Below, in pieces: positions 34,011 to 46,363 of a stretch of DNA of 64,000 nt. A program made the translations under genes and the position numbers. The notes under the pieces are model-generated. The model saw nothing but the letters and a program-made list of their open reading frames with translations, ran no database searches and had not been told where the DNA came from. Position 1 is the stretch's first letter, and every line of letters begins with the position of its first letter. Source of the stretch: Candidatus Merdisoma merdipullorum (GTDB lineage: Bacteria; Bacillota; Clostridia; Lachnospirales; Lachnospiraceae); assembly GCA_018715645.1 (NCBI GenBank), contig DVLE01000001.1:62001-126000 (forward strand), written 5' to 3'.

Positions 34011-34817
34011 ATGAAACCATTATTTTTCATCGATTATGACAACACGATTTTCAGTCACCGCACCTGGTCCGTTCCAAAGGACGCTCTGGAAGCTTTGGAA
34101 GGTCTGAAGGCGGAGGGCTTTCGGGTAATTCTGGCGAGTGGCCGTGCTTTTAAAAGCAATGATCTTCCTCAGGAGTTTGAAGGACGTTTTACTCCGGACT
34201 GTCTCGTAAGCTCCAACGGAGCTATCATCGAAGCAGAGGGGAAACTGATCTGGGAAAAATATTTCGATCCGGATCTTCAGACAAGGATACTGGACTATGT
34301 AGTGGAAAAGGGTTACTGTCTCATATCTGGCTATGAAGGCGTCTGGTGTACCTCGAACCTGGAGCGTTTCTTGAGTCTTCCCAGCAACAGCAAGCGTCAG
34401 ATACGGCCGGAGGAGGGAGCTTCTTTTCAGGCTCTTTATCACAGCAGACGCCCCTCCTTTTTCCTTGCGGACACCAAGGAGGCCATAGACGATATGCAGA
34501 CTCATTTTCCGGAGACAAAGCTCCTCTATATGGGGGACGAGATGGGCGGCGCCGACATCATCCCTGCTGAAAACGGAAAAGTCATGGGAGCCGCACGTAT
34601 TCTGGAACGATACGGCGCATCCTGGGACGATGCGATCGCCATCGGAGACAGTATGAACGATATTGAGCTGATCAAAAAAGCTGCCTTTGGCATCGCCATG
34701 GGAAACGCTATGCCGGAAGTTCAGGAAGCAGCCGATTATGTGGCGCCCGATATAGACGCCAGCGGGCTGGCAGACGCCATCGCCCGCGCAAAAAAGTGGG
34801 CTGCCGCCCGTTCCTGA
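34011..34817 (+). CDS. Cof-type HAD hydrolase
   Basis: A 268-residue HAD-superfamily phosphatase of the Cof/IIB type. Motif I is FFIDYDNTIF (the usual DxDGT is DYDNT), motif II ILASGR, motif III around the cap-proximal Lys, and motif IV AIGDSMNDIELIKKAAFGIAMGNA. It probably dephosphorylates a small sugar- or nucleotide-like metabolite. The ATG at MKPLFF has AGAGGAG upstream; a longer frame would start inside the terminator. A single-gene unit with an attenuator leader. Confidence 0.9.
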   Translation: MKPLFFIDYDNTIFSHRTWSVPKDALEALEGLKAEGFRVILASGRAFKSNDLPQEFEGRFTPDCLVSSNGAIIEAEGKLIWEKYFDPDLQTRILDYVVEKGYCLISGYEGVWCTSNLERFLSLPSNSKRQIRPEEGASFQALYHSRRPSFFLADTKEAIDDMQTHFPETKLLYMGDEMGGADIIPAENGKVMGAARILERYGASWDDAIAIGDSMNDIELIKKAAFGIAMGNAMPEVQEAADYVAPDIDASGLADAIARAKKWAAARS

Positions 34818-34871
34818 CAGAACGCGCGGCCACATCCACAAAACGAAATGTTTTCTTTTTGACGCTTTCTC

Positions 34872-34918
34872 TACCCTCAGTTGACAAGAGCACACACGGT
34901 CCTTGTCAACTGAGGGTA
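34872..34918. repeat. Palindromic element, TACCCTCAG type (copy 2)
   Basis: TACCCTCAGTTGACAAG and its exact 17-base complement enclose 13 bases. It lies between two convergent genes and may end both transcripts, although no T-run follows. The outer arms match the element at 3306-3355. Confidence 0.6.
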
Positions 34919-34937
34919 ATATAGATATAAAAATCTT

Positions 34938-35612
34938 CTAGCGCGCTCCGAAGGGGCGCCTTACTTTTTCCAGTCCGGCTTCCTCGGTCAGGCGGCGGAA
35001 CAGATCGTCTCCCACGCAGACTACCGTTTCTTCATGAAGAAAATCCGTAATCTCCGCGTCAAACAGAATATTGGCCTGGGCCGGAAATTCCTCATCTCCA
35101 TCCCAGAAGATAAACTGAAGCGGCATACAGTCGAAAGCGTATATCTGATACCCCGCGTCCCCCTGCGCCACGGGCTGGCCGCCCAGAGCTTTACAAGCCT
35201 TGTGAAGCTCCGCCAGATGCCCGTCAAAGGTTCTGGCCGCAGCATCCAGAATGTTTCTTTTGAAGGCCGCATCAAAAGGAGCCGCGCGCTTCACATCCCG
35301 AAATGGCACGAAGCGCCCGGAAACCCTCGCATATGGTTTTGAATAATAAAACAAATGGTAAATGGACATGACCGTATTAAACGGCAGCTTTCGCTCCGGA
35401 TCCGCTTCCAGCGTCAGCATTCCGGTCCGCTGATCAAGACGGTACCGCTGACTGAAATAAGTAATAAAATGAGCGTCTTGGCCGCCTTCCAGATGAAACC
35501 TTTCTTTTAGCTCCTGTCTGTCCATTTCCAGATATTTTTTTCTCCAGACATCACAAAGCTCCAGATAACGATCGGTCGTATTTTCCTGTGCATCCACAAA
35601 GCTTTCTCTCAT
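34938..35612 (-). CDS. DUF3786-type protein
   Basis: A 224-residue soluble protein. The blocks LPFNTVMSIYHLFYYSKP and VSGRFVPFRDVK, followed by FNAAF-like stretches and a C-terminal QFIFWDGDEEFPAQANILFD, fit the DUF3786 family of anaerobes, whose function is not established. The ATG at MRESFVD was chosen because GGGAGGAG lies six bases upstream. It follows a 134-residue unknown gene by 43 bases and ends before the convergent HAD gene. Confidence 0.75.
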   Translation of the reverse strand: MRESFVDAQENTTDRYLELCDVWRKKYLEMDRQELKERFHLEGGQDAHFITYFSQRYRLDQRTGMLTLEADPERKLPFNTVMSIYHLFYYSKPYARVSGRFVPFRDVKRAAPFDAAFKRNILDAAARTFDGHLAELHKACKALGGQPVAQGDAGYQIYAFDCMPLQFIFWDGDEEFPAQANILFDAEITDFLHEETVVCVGDDLFRRLTEEAGLEKVRRPFGAR

Positions 35613-35655
35613 AAGTCTCCTCCCAGCCCGCCGTTGTCTTCTGGCTTTCAACGAT

Positions 35656-36060
35656 TTAATAAAATCTTCGGAATTTTCTGTCCCGCCTTCTCGAACGGCG
35701 CTGATACATTTCATTCAGCAGCATCACCGTCACAAAATCTTCCAGCCAGTTTCTTCCTGTGACTTCCTGCATCATCAGATCGTCCTGATACGTTTTCTTA
35801 TCCAGCTTTTCATAAATACTCCTGCTGAGACGGCGCAGCAGAAGCTGATCCGGATATTCGTCAAACATGAAGCTTCCGTCGTATTCCAGGCGGTCACAGG
35901 CTTCCTCTACCAACGGCTGGATTTTTCTAGCCACTGCCGGATACAACTCCTGAAACCTTCTTTGATCGCGCGTTTTTTCGTCCGCCCAAGACAGAAAAGG
36001 GTAAAACGGATATGGCTGATAAGCGTCGAAACGGGATTGGGGCTCGTCATAAAAGTTCAT
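35656..36060 (-). CDS. Hypothetical protein
   Basis: A 134-residue protein rich in Tyr, Arg and Asp (starts MNFYDEPQSRFDAYQPYPFY, ends QRRSRRRDRKFRRFY). No signal or membrane segment is visible. The very basic C-terminus may bind nucleic acid or phosphate-rich surfaces. The start has AAGGACA upstream. It lies just after the V-ATPase terminator and probably forms an operon with the DUF3786 gene. Not recognised. Confidence 0.68.
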   Translation of the reverse strand: MNFYDEPQSRFDAYQPYPFYPFLSWADEKTRDQRRFQELYPAVARKIQPLVEEACDRLEYDGSFMFDEYPDQLLLRRLSRSIYEKLDKKTYQDDLMMQEVTGRNWLEDFVTVMLLNEMYQRRSRRRDRKFRRFY

Positions 36061-36090
36061 AAAAATGTCCTTTTTGTAGCAGTATATGCC

Positions 36091-36120
36091 AAAAAGCGTA
36101 AGACTGTGCTTACGCTTTTT
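36091..36120. terminator. Terminator of the V-ATPase operon
   Basis: AAAAAGCGTAAG and CTTACGCTTTTT form a 12-bp stem with a six-base loop. It overlaps the stop codon of the subunit D gene and has A/T runs for both directions. Confidence 0.85.
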
Positions 36121-36775
36121 GCTTCTCCTTATAATGATGCGCATCTTCGAGCATCATATCCTTTACCTTCATCAGCCGGATCTGCGTACTTCTCTCATTT
36201 TCATCCAGCTTCATCGTAATATATTTAATGTTTTGCTGCGCCTCCGGAATGATCACATGCTCCAGGGCGTTCACACGGCGCCTCGTTTTTTCGATCTCAG
36301 CCGCCATAAGCTGGCAGGCCTTCTCCTTCTCCGCCAGAAGCAGCATATCCGGAAGAATATCCGCCAGAGACTTTACCGCAGCATCCAGATCTCCGGAAGT
36401 AAATGCGTATCCATAAGAATAAATGTCATTACTGTCGGCCGTCCTTGTCTTATATTCAAAGACCGGAATATCGACGCTCATCACATTGCGCGTGGAAGTG
36501 TCGAGATAAACCTCCTGCCGGGGCGCCATAAAAGCCACGCGCAGGCTTTCCTCAGACATACCAGCCTTCGCAATCACAAAATTCGCGTTTGCCGCCCGAA
36601 TCCCTGCTTCCACCTTCTCGCGCAGAGCCATATTTTCACGTACCAGATCCATGAACTGGCGCATCAGCTCATCCCGCTTATCCTTCAGAAGCTTGTGTCC
36701 CCGGACAGCCGTCGCCAGACGCTTCTTCTGCCGGGTCAGTTCCATACGGGTAGGTGTTATCGCCGCAGATGCCAT
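36110..36775 (-). CDS. ntpD: V/A-type ATP synthase subunit D
   Basis: A 221-residue, mostly helical protein; its N-terminal block PTRMELTRQKKRL and C-terminal helices form the rotor shaft coiled coil of V/A-type ATPases. It is the last gene of the nine-gene operon and its stop codon lies within the terminator stem. Confidence 0.95.
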   Translation of the reverse strand: MASAAITPTRMELTRQKKRLATAVRGHKLLKDKRDELMRQFMDLVRENMALREKVEAGIRAANANFVIAKAGMSEESLRVAFMAPRQEVYLDTSTRNVMSVDIPVFEYKTRTADSNDIYSYGYAFTSGDLDAAVKSLADILPDMLLLAEKEKACQLMAAEIEKTRRRVNALEHVIIPEAQQNIKYITMKLDENERSTQIRLMKVKDMMLEDAHHYKEKQKA

Positions 36776-36819
36776 ATGCTCACCTCAATTCCTCTTTCTG
36801 CATTTTGCCTGCGCCCGGC

Positions 36820-38193
36820 TCATTGCTTGCCATAATACAGATCCAGATACTTATCGTCGATTCGCTTCAGCTCGCTTCTCGGCAGGATAGAGAGCAGCTT
36901 CCATCCGATGTTCAGCGTCTCCTCAATATCCCGGTTGGTATAATACCCCTGGTTCACATACTCCTCCTCAAAGGCGTCCGCAAATTTCGCATAGATAAGG
37001 TCAATGTCGGACAGAGCCGCCTCACCCAGAATCACCATAAGCTCCTTGGCGTCCTTGCCGCGGGCATAGGCCGCAAATAACTGGTTCATCGTATTGGAAT
37101 GATCAGCCCTCGTCCTTCCCTCTCCGATACCCTTATCCTTCAGACGGGACAGGGAGGGCAGCACATCGATAGGCGGCTGAACGCCCTTGCGGTACAGCTC
37201 GCGGCTCAGGATAATCTGTCCCTCGGTAATGTACCCTGTCAGGTCAGGAATCGGATGCGTCTTGTCGTCCTCCGGCATGGTCAGAATCGGGATCAGCGTA
37301 ATGCTTCCCTTCTTGCCTTTCTGCCGTCCCGCGCGCTCATACATGGTCGCCAGGTCAGTGTAAAGATACCCCGGATAACCCCGGCGTCCCGGAACCTCCT
37401 TGCGGGCAGCGGAAACTTCCCGCAGGGAATCCGCGTAATTCGTAATATCCGTCAGGATAACCAGCACATGCATATCCTGCTCAAAAGCCAGATACTCGGC
37501 GGCAGTCAGAGCCATACGCGGCGTCGCGATACGCTCTACGGCCGGATCGTTCGCCAGATTGATAAAGAGGACCGTCCGGTCGATGGCTCCTGTTTCTTTG
37601 AAGCTCTCGGTAAAGAAGTTTGCCTCCTCGAAAGTGATTCCCATCGCCGCAAATACTACGGCAAAGGATTCATCCGTTCCACGCACCTTCGCCTGGCGGG
37701 CGATCTGCGCTCCAAGCTGGGCGTGAGGCAGACCAGAGGCCGAAAAAATCGGAAGCTTCTGTCCGCGGACCAGAGTATTCAGACCGTCGATCGCAGAGAC
37801 GCCTGTCTGAATAAACTCGTTCGGATAATCTCTTGCCGCCGGGTTCATCGGAAGTCCATTGATGTCGCGGCGCTCATCCGGCAGGATCTCCGGTCCCTTA
37901 TCGATAGGACGTCCCAGGCCGTCAAAGACACGCCCAAGCATATCCGCAGACACGCCAAGCTCCATGGTTCTTCCAAGGAAACGCACCTTACTGTTTGACA
38001 AATTAATCCCCGCTGCGTTTTCATAAAGCTGAACCAGGGCATTCGTCCCGTCTATCTCCAAAACTTTGCAGCGCCTTGTCTCCCCGTTTGCCAGCTCGAT
38101 CTCTCCAATCTCGTCGTAGGTCACATGCTCTACGCCCTGGACCAGCATCAGCGGACCGGCAACTTCCTGTATGGTTCTGTACTCCTTCGGCAT
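36820..38193 (-). CDS. ntpB: V/A-type ATP synthase subunit B
   Basis: A 457-residue regulatory (non-catalytic) nucleotide-binding subunit. Blocks include the modified P-loop region [22 protein letters not shown], lacking GKT as expected, and [17 protein letters not shown]. Its ATG overlaps the subunit A stop by one base (TAATG). Confidence 0.97.
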   Translation of the reverse strand: MPKEYRTIQEVAGPLMLVQGVEHVTYDEIGEIELANGETRRCKVLEIDGTNALVQLYENAAGINLSNSKVRFLGRTMELGVSADMLGRVFDGLGRPIDKGPEILPDERRDINGLPMNPAARDYPNEFIQTGVSAIDGLNTLVRGQKLPIFSASGLPHAQLGAQIARQAKVRGTDESFAVVFAAMGITFEEANFFTESFKETGAIDRTVLFINLANDPAVERIATPRMALTAAEYLAFEQDMHVLVILTDITNYADSLREVSAARKEVPGRRGYPGYLYTDLATMYERAGRQKGKKGSITLIPILTMPEDDKTHPIPDLTGYITEGQIILSRELYRKGVQPPIDVLPSLSRLKDKGIGEGRTRADHSNTMNQLFAAYARGKDAKELMVILGEAALSDIDLIYAKFADAFEEEYVNQGYYTNRDIEETLNIGWKLLSILPRSELKRIDDKYLDLYYGKQ

Positions 38194-39959
38194 TAGAAGT
38201 CCTCCTTCCCGGCAGTCTCCGCTATCTCAGCGGCCAGCTCCGCCTTCACCGCCTCATACTCTTTTTCAACATTCTCATTCGGCGTATATTTGTAACGGCC
38301 AATCCGCTCCCGGACTGCCATTTTCAGCAAATCATTAATGGGTGAGCCGTTTTTCAGGGCCTCGATACACTGATCGTAGAAGGCCAGCACCAGCTTCATC
38401 ATCAGATACTGCTTGCGAAGCGGCGTATAAGTATCAACTTCATGGAAGGAATTCTGATGCAGAAAATCCTCCCGGATGGAACGGGCCGCTTCCATTTTCA
38501 GACGATCAGGGGCGGACAGGGCGTCCATACCCACCATTTTCACAATCTCCTCCAACTGGGCCTCGTCCTGCAGAAGCGACATCAGTCTCTGACGAAGCTC
38601 CATCCAGTCAGGCGCCACGTGCTCGTTGAACCAGCCGCCCATATTGTCCACATACAGGGAATAGCTGGTCAGCCAGTTGATAGCCGGAAAATGACGCTTG
38701 TAAGCCAGTGAGGAATCCAGTCCCCAGTATACCTTCACGATACGCAGCGTCGCCTGAGACACCGGCTCGGAAATATCTCCTCCGGGCGGGGATACGGCTC
38801 CGATGACCGAGAGCGCTCCCATACGGCGATCACTTCCCAGAGAAACGACGCGTCCAGCACGCTCATAGAACTGCGCAAGACGGGAGCCAAGGTAAGCAGG
38901 ATAACCCTCCTCGCCAGGCATCTCTTCCAAACGGCCCGACATCTCACGAAGGGCCTCGGCCCAGCGGGAAGTGGAATCCGCCATCAGCGCCACCGAATAC
39001 CCCATATCGCGGAAATATTCTGCGATGGTGATTCCTGTATAAATAGACGCCTCACGCGCTGCCACAGGCATATCCGAAGTATTTGCGATCAGCACGGTAC
39101 GCTCCATCAGAGAACGGCCCGTCTTGGGGTCCTTCAGCTCTGGAAACTCATTCAGCACGTCTGTCATCTCATTTCCGCGCTCTCCGCAGCCGATATAGAC
39201 GACAATATCCGCCTCGGCCCATTTCGCGAGCTGATGCTGAATCACCGTCTTGCCAGAGCCAAAGGGTCCCGGCACGGCGGCCACGCCGCCCTTTGCAATG
39301 GGAAACAGGGCGTCAATCACCCTCTGTCCCGTGATAAGCGGCATCTTGGGCGGAAGCTTCTCGGCATACGGACGTCCCTTTCGGACCGGCCACCGCTGCA
39401 TCATCGTAAGCTCCCTGTCGCCCTCCTTCGTGGAGATGACCGCAATCGTATCCTCCACCGTGTATTCTCCGACGCAGACGGATTTGACCGTGCCAGACAC
39501 ATCCGGCGGAACCATAATCTTCTGTTCTACAGCCTCCGTCTCCTTTACGGTCCCCAGGACGTCGCCGGCACAAAGCTCGTCGCCCACGGACACTGCCGGC
39601 ACAAAATTCCACTTTTTCTCCCGGCTTAAGGACGGCACTTCTACGCCGCGTTTCAGGTTATTTCCAGTCAGCTTCCGGATCTCATCCAGCGGACGCTGGA
39701 TTCCATCGAAAATACTGCCGATAAGTCCCGGTCCAAGTTCTACGGACAGCGGAACATTCATAGACTCCACCGGTTCTCCTGGGCCAAGTCCAGAAGTCTC
39801 CTCATAGACCTGGATAGACGCCTCGTCGCCGTGCATTTCTATAATCTCGCCAATCAGACGCTGGGAGCTTACGCGGACCACGTCGAACATATTCGCGTCC
39901 CGCATTCCCTTCGCAATGACCAGCGGTCCAGCCACTTTTTTAATCGTTCCCGTACTCAT
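38193..39959 (-). CDS. ntpA: V/A-type ATP synthase catalytic subunit A
   Basis: A 588-residue catalytic subunit with P-loop [25 protein letters not shown], Walker B region [15 protein letters not shown] and the long non-homologous insertion (about residues 110-200) typical of V/A-type A subunits. Hydrolyses ATP, or makes it, in the cytoplasmic head. Confidence 0.97.
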   Translation of the reverse strand: MSTGTIKKVAGPLVIAKGMRDANMFDVVRVSSQRLIGEIIEMHGDEASIQVYEETSGLGPGEPVESMNVPLSVELGPGLIGSIFDGIQRPLDEIRKLTGNNLKRGVEVPSLSREKKWNFVPAVSVGDELCAGDVLGTVKETEAVEQKIMVPPDVSGTVKSVCVGEYTVEDTIAVISTKEGDRELTMMQRWPVRKGRPYAEKLPPKMPLITGQRVIDALFPIAKGGVAAVPGPFGSGKTVIQHQLAKWAEADIVVYIGCGERGNEMTDVLNEFPELKDPKTGRSLMERTVLIANTSDMPVAAREASIYTGITIAEYFRDMGYSVALMADSTSRWAEALREMSGRLEEMPGEEGYPAYLGSRLAQFYERAGRVVSLGSDRRMGALSVIGAVSPPGGDISEPVSQATLRIVKVYWGLDSSLAYKRHFPAINWLTSYSLYVDNMGGWFNEHVAPDWMELRQRLMSLLQDEAQLEEIVKMVGMDALSAPDRLKMEAARSIREDFLHQNSFHEVDTYTPLRKQYLMMKLVLAFYDQCIEALKNGSPINDLLKMAVRERIGRYKYTPNENVEKEYEAVKAELAAEIAETAGKEDF

Positions 39960-39990
39960 TTTAGAGGAATCGCCACCTTTCGTTCTAAAA

Positions 39991-40308
39991 TCATTTTGAA
40001 AACAATATATCTGCTCCGACCGCCTGCTCCACAGACTTCCGCACGCTCTCCACGCCTCTGCCTGTATTGCCGGACACGCCCGGTATCAGAATAATCGCGG
40101 GAAACGCCCGCTCTGTGTATCTGTCAATGACGGTATCCAGCTCCGCCGCCAGCTTTTCTGTCATATAAATCACCGCATATCCGCCGCCTGCCAGTTCATG
40201 GAGCTTTTTCGCGGCTTCCTCCGGATCCTCCTGCGGAAACACATCAAGCCCCAGCGCGGCAAAGCCGTAAATGCTGTCATAATCCCCAAGCACAGCAATC
40301 TTATACAT
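39991..40308 (-). CDS. ntpF: V/A-type ATP synthase subunit F
   Basis: A 105-residue Rossmann-like subunit of the rotor axis ([21 protein letters not shown], then FPAIILIPG). Its start overlaps the subunit C stop by eight bases. Confidence 0.95.
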   Translation of the reverse strand: MYKIAVLGDYDSIYGFAALGLDVFPQEDPEEAAKKLHELAGGGYAVIYMTEKLAAELDTVIDRYTERAFPAIILIPGVSGNTGRGVESVRKSVEQAVGADILFSK

Positions 40309-41272
40309 ACATTTCCCTTATCCTTTCCCGGATCGACGCCTCCGGCATCCCTACCCGTTTCCCGGATAAAATAATCCGCACCGTCTTGATCTCATTCTCT
40401 CTGGCCAGCGCATAGGCCGCTATCGGTCCTGCCGAAAACGGATTGTATTTCTGGGGCTTTATAGCCTCTATCACCCGATTGTCGCACCAGCGGTCAAACT
40501 CTGACTGGGAAATATCCAGCGCGTCCGCGGCCTCGGCATAAACCGTACTCTTTAAAAAAGCGCGCAGCTCCTGCTCTCCTGACGCGGCCGCGCCCGCAAG
40601 CTCCTCCACAGACAGTGATGCGCAGGGAGCAAGGGCTCTGCGGATAAAATCCTCTGTTTTTCCCGTTTTCTGGCAGCGCGCCGCAATCCGTATATCCGCC
40701 GCAGCCACCATAGACTCCGCATAATCCTTCAGCGCCGGCGTCTTCGCCCTCTGCCCTGCCTGGTAGACCGCGTCTAATGCCGCCCGATCCACGAGCATAT
40801 CGCAAAGCTGTCCGTCCTTTGTGTGAAGCAGCGTCTCAAAGGCCTCTCTGGCCGCCGCTCTCATATAGTCTGGCAGGGCCTCAAAGTCCTTATCCTGGAC
40901 AGCGGACAGAATCTCCTCCGCCGAAGGCTTCGTGTCTTTGTAATAAATGTGCTCTGTCTTCGCCCCGGTACACACCTCTTTTATGGCTGCTTTCAGATTA
41001 TGAAAAGCGTTCGGATAATCCAACAACTCAAATACGGACATGTCCGACATCAGTTCCCGGATAAATTCCCAGGTCTTTTCTCTCTCCCGTTTGAGAATCG
41101 CTTCCCCATCTCTTGGCGTGTCTGCGTCTCCCCAGCCTTTTTCCGCCAAAAAGCCTACGCTGCTTTCATAATCCGGCCTTGCCAGAAGCTGTTCAATCTC
41201 CGCCGCTGAAAAGAGGCTCACCTCTCTGGAACGAATCCGCGCGACCGCGTATACGTAATCCATATCAGACAT
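40301..41272 (-). CDS. ntpC: V/A-type ATP synthase subunit C
   Basis: A 323-residue, all-helical funnel subunit (AC39/V-type C family) that connects the shaft to the K ring; ends with NPFSAGPIAAYALARENEIKT and the conserved IRIILSGKR-like strand. It lies between E and F in the usual order. Confidence 0.94.
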   Translation of the reverse strand: MSDMDYVYAVARIRSREVSLFSAAEIEQLLARPDYESSVGFLAEKGWGDADTPRDGEAILKREREKTWEFIRELMSDMSVFELLDYPNAFHNLKAAIKEVCTGAKTEHIYYKDTKPSAEEILSAVQDKDFEALPDYMRAAAREAFETLLHTKDGQLCDMLVDRAALDAVYQAGQRAKTPALKDYAESMVAAADIRIAARCQKTGKTEDFIRRALAPCASLSVEELAGAAASGEQELRAFLKSTVYAEAADALDISQSEFDRWCDNRVIEAIKPQKYNPFSAGPIAAYALARENEIKTVRIILSGKRVGMPEASIRERIREMYV

Positions 41273-41294
41273 CTGTCATCCTCCTTCCCGGCCT

Positions 41295-41888
41295 TCAGGA
41301 AAATAATACCCTGCGCACCGCGTCCTGGAGTCTCTCTCTGCCGCCGTCCATCAGCGCGCGGAAGGTACAGTTCTCCTCCACGCCGCCATATACCAGAATA
41401 AAGCCATTGTCAATAGGCGCCGCTTCCTCCCAAAGCTTCAAAGAGCCCCCGTTCTCTGCGGCGATCTTCCCCATCTCCTTTTCAAAACCGGAAGGCAGCC
41501 TCTTTTTATCCCTTTCAGAAAAACAGATCTCTCCATCCGCAGGCTGCGCATATCGGCGCAGCAGACGACGAATCAGTTCAAAATATTCCGCGTCGCCCAG
41601 GCTGTCAAGCTGCCTGTATGCCTTTTCCATGACATCCGCTATGACCTCCTGTTTGGCCTGCAGAAGCGACATCCTGCGCTTCAGCTCTGCGGAAGACCGC
41701 GCACGCTCCAGATAATGAGCCGCTTCCTCCTCCGCCTGACGCGCAAGAGCCTCCGCCATGGCTTCGCTCTCAGCCTCGGCCTGAGCGATAATCTGCGCCG
41801 CCTCAGCCCGCGCCGCCGAAAGCCTGGCCTCGGCCTCCGTCTTTGCCTCGGCCTCGATCTGGCCAATCATTTTTTCCAAGCCTGTCAT
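41295..41888 (-). CDS. ntpE: V/A-type ATP synthase subunit E
   Basis: A 197-residue peripheral stalk subunit. The first ~110 residues are a long Ala/Glu-rich coiled coil (AEAKTEAEARLSAARAEAAQ), followed by a small globular domain. Pairs with the subunit encoded at 44499-44819. Confidence 0.92.
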   Translation of the reverse strand: MTGLEKMIGQIEAEAKTEAEARLSAARAEAAQIIAQAEAESEAMAEALARQAEEEAAHYLERARSSAELKRRMSLLQAKQEVIADVMEKAYRQLDSLGDAEYFELIRRLLRRYAQPADGEICFSERDKKRLPSGFEKEMGKIAAENGGSLKLWEEAAPIDNGFILVYGGVEENCTFRALMDGGRERLQDAVRRVLFS

Positions 41889-41939
41889 ACTAAAACGCTC
41901 CTCGTATAATAAGTTTATGATACCGGCTGCACTGCGCCC

Positions 41940-44467
<2,528 letters not shown>

Positions 44468-44498
44468 ATATATCCCTCCTTTCCCGTCTCACTGCTTT

Positions 44499-44819
44499 TT
44501 ATTCCTCTGGCAAAAGCGCGGCGATCGCAGCGTCCACAGCCTTTTCCTCGCTGCGTGCAGCGAGAGATTTGAGCGCTTCTGCCTCCCGAATGGACTTCTC
44601 CGCCTCCTCTGAAAGAAGACTCTCCCCATCGGCCCTGGCCTGCTCCATCCTTGCCCTGGCCTCAGCCTCCGCCTGCTTCAATGCCTCAGCCCTCAGAGCT
44701 TCCGCCTTCTCCTTCGCTTCCTTCACGATCTCCGCGCTCTCCTGCTGAGCCTTTCTCAGCAGCTCGTCAGCCTCGCCTTCAGCCTTTTTCACAGCCGTAA
44801 CAGCTTCTTCTATCATCAT
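44499..44819 (-). CDS. ntpH: V/A-type ATP synthase subunit H/G (peripheral stalk)
   Basis: A 106-residue, almost entirely coiled-coil protein (GEADELLRKAQQESAEIVKE and Ala/Glu repeats), as expected for the H/G stalk partner of subunit E. Two adjacent ATG codons follow a GGTGG site; I took the first. It is the first gene of the operon. Confidence 0.88.
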   Translation of the reverse strand: MMIEEAVTAVKKAEGEADELLRKAQQESAEIVKEAKEKAEALRAEALKQAEAEARARMEQARADGESLLSEEAEKSIREAEALKSLAARSEEKAVDAAIAALLPEE

Positions 44820-44846
44820 CTCACCACCTGTCAGTTTATACCTATA

Positions 44847-44876
44847 GTTATACTTGAACTGCTTTACAAAAGTCAA
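44847..44876 (-). promoter_or_regulatory. Predicted sigma-A promoter of the V-ATPase operon
   Basis: TTGACT and TATAAC are 18 bases apart, some 28 bases before the ntpH start. Confidence 0.6.
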
Positions 44877-44923
44877 GCTAATTTTCCGTTAAAAAACGCC
44901 AGCTTTTTTCATCTATCTATATA

Positions 44924-46150
44924 CTATCCTTTTCCGTCCTCCGTCAATCGTTTCTCTTTCCTTTTGAGCGAGATCAGATACACGATCAGGAAAACCAGCG
45001 CCATGTTGACGCTCATCAGAGAATAATCCATGTTAAGCAGAAGCAGCAGCGCCAGCCAGGTCCCGGTCATCAGAAAGCTTCGGCCTTTGATCAGCGTATA
45101 GACTGCAATACCCAGAAACAGCAGGGTAAAGCAGACTCCCGCCGGAATCGAAAAACGCAGGATCTGGTTCAGGAAAAGATTGTGAGCGTTATTTGTCATC
45201 ATTCCCGTCTCCGTCAGCATCATAGACGTTCCAAACCGCATGCCCCAGCCCTGGGGATATTTCAGAATCGTCTGCAAAGCGGCCTTCCATATGGGGAGCC
45301 GAGCGCCAAGCGTCGAAAGATCACGTTCCGAAAGTATTCCGTAAGCGACGGCGCCCACTGCGGCAAGCGCAGCAGCCAGAACCGCCAGATGCCATTTTCG
45401 GAAATGAAATTCCTTCCAGTTTACCCCGTCAAGAACGGCTCCCAGAACAATCAAAAGCATGCCTGCAATGCCCGTCCATGAATGAGCGAGAAATAAGCAG
45501 AACACAAGGACCGCCATACTAAGGGCAAACGTAAGCTTATTCCTGAATTTCTTACGATAAGCGATAAAAAGCGCTATAAAAGCCACCAGCATCAACGCAT
45601 ACTCGCACTTGTGACTGTAAAGCCAATAATGGCACTCCTCATAATAATCAGGCGGAAGCTGGTATGTAATGAACTGATTGTTGCAGATCAGAAGATTTAC
45701 GTAGCCCATGAAATAGTATACGATGCTCGCCACGTTAGAAAGCACAATGCACCGCATCAAAAACAGAATCGTATCATGCTTTTCTCTGCCCAGACTGATG
45801 TGAAAGCCCAAAAGGATCCCCATAAACAAAAACGCCGCCGTGTTGTTGATCTGCTCCCAGTACCAGTTCAGATACTTGCGGTTGAAATACAGAGAAAACA
45901 CATTGTATGCCAGAAGAACCGCTAAAAACAGGATTTTAGCCGCGGATACATCAAAAAGCTTCTTTCTGTTCCATACAAGCTGCAGCAGCATATACAGCGC
46001 AAGAAAAAAATAAGCCCAGGAAAAGCCCGCATAGTAAGCGCTCTCGTAGACGTCCGTATGCGGACTGTAAAAGGCCGGAAACAAAACCATAAGAGCCAGG
46101 GATCCCTTCAGTATCCAGGAATCGATCTCATGTTCTTTTAACCAGTTCAT
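44924..46150 (-). CDS. O-antigen ligase/polymerase-like membrane protein
   Basis: A 408-residue protein with about 10-12 membrane segments and a large extracytoplasmic loop before LGARLPIWKAALQTILKYPQGWG...NNAHNLFLN, the Wzy_C/WaaL signature (conserved His and Asn). It may polymerise or ligate the polysaccharide made by the neighbouring locus. GAGAGGAG precedes the chosen ATG. It lies at the far end of the locus, divergent from the priming transferase gene. Confidence 0.85.
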   Translation of the reverse strand: MNWLKEHEIDSWILKGSLALMVLFPAFYSPHTDVYESAYYAGFSWAYFFLALYMLLQLVWNRKKLFDVSAAKILFLAVLLAYNVFSLYFNRKYLNWYWEQINNTAAFLFMGILLGFHISLGREKHDTILFLMRCIVLSNVASIVYYFMGYVNLLICNNQFITYQLPPDYYEECHYWLYSHKCEYALMLVAFIALFIAYRKKFRNKLTFALSMAVLVFCLFLAHSWTGIAGMLLIVLGAVLDGVNWKEFHFRKWHLAVLAAALAAVGAVAYGILSERDLSTLGARLPIWKAALQTILKYPQGWGMRFGTSMMLTETGMMTNNAHNLFLNQILRFSIPAGVCFTLLFLGIAVYTLIKGRSFLMTGTWLALLLLLNMDYSLMSVNMALVFLIVYLISLKRKEKRLTEDGKG

Positions 46151-46284
46151 CTGAAAACTCCTCTCCGCGGCATCCGCGCAAATTCTCAAAATCTATTTTC
46201 TTATTATATCCCAGACCATGGCCTTATACAAGAGGACATCGACTGTAAATTGTCCGTATTCTTTTCTCTGAATATGGTTTAAGT

Positions 46285-46313
46285 TTGACAAGCTCTTACA
46301 AATCCCTTATGAT
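46285..46313 (+). promoter_or_regulatory. Predicted strong sigma-A promoter of the priming transferase gene
   Basis: TTGACA and TATGAT are separated by exactly 17 bases. Confidence 0.75.
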
Positions 46314-46363
46314 ACAAGGAGAATATCCGCTGCAATCCTCTTGATGACAGAATGGAGCGTATC

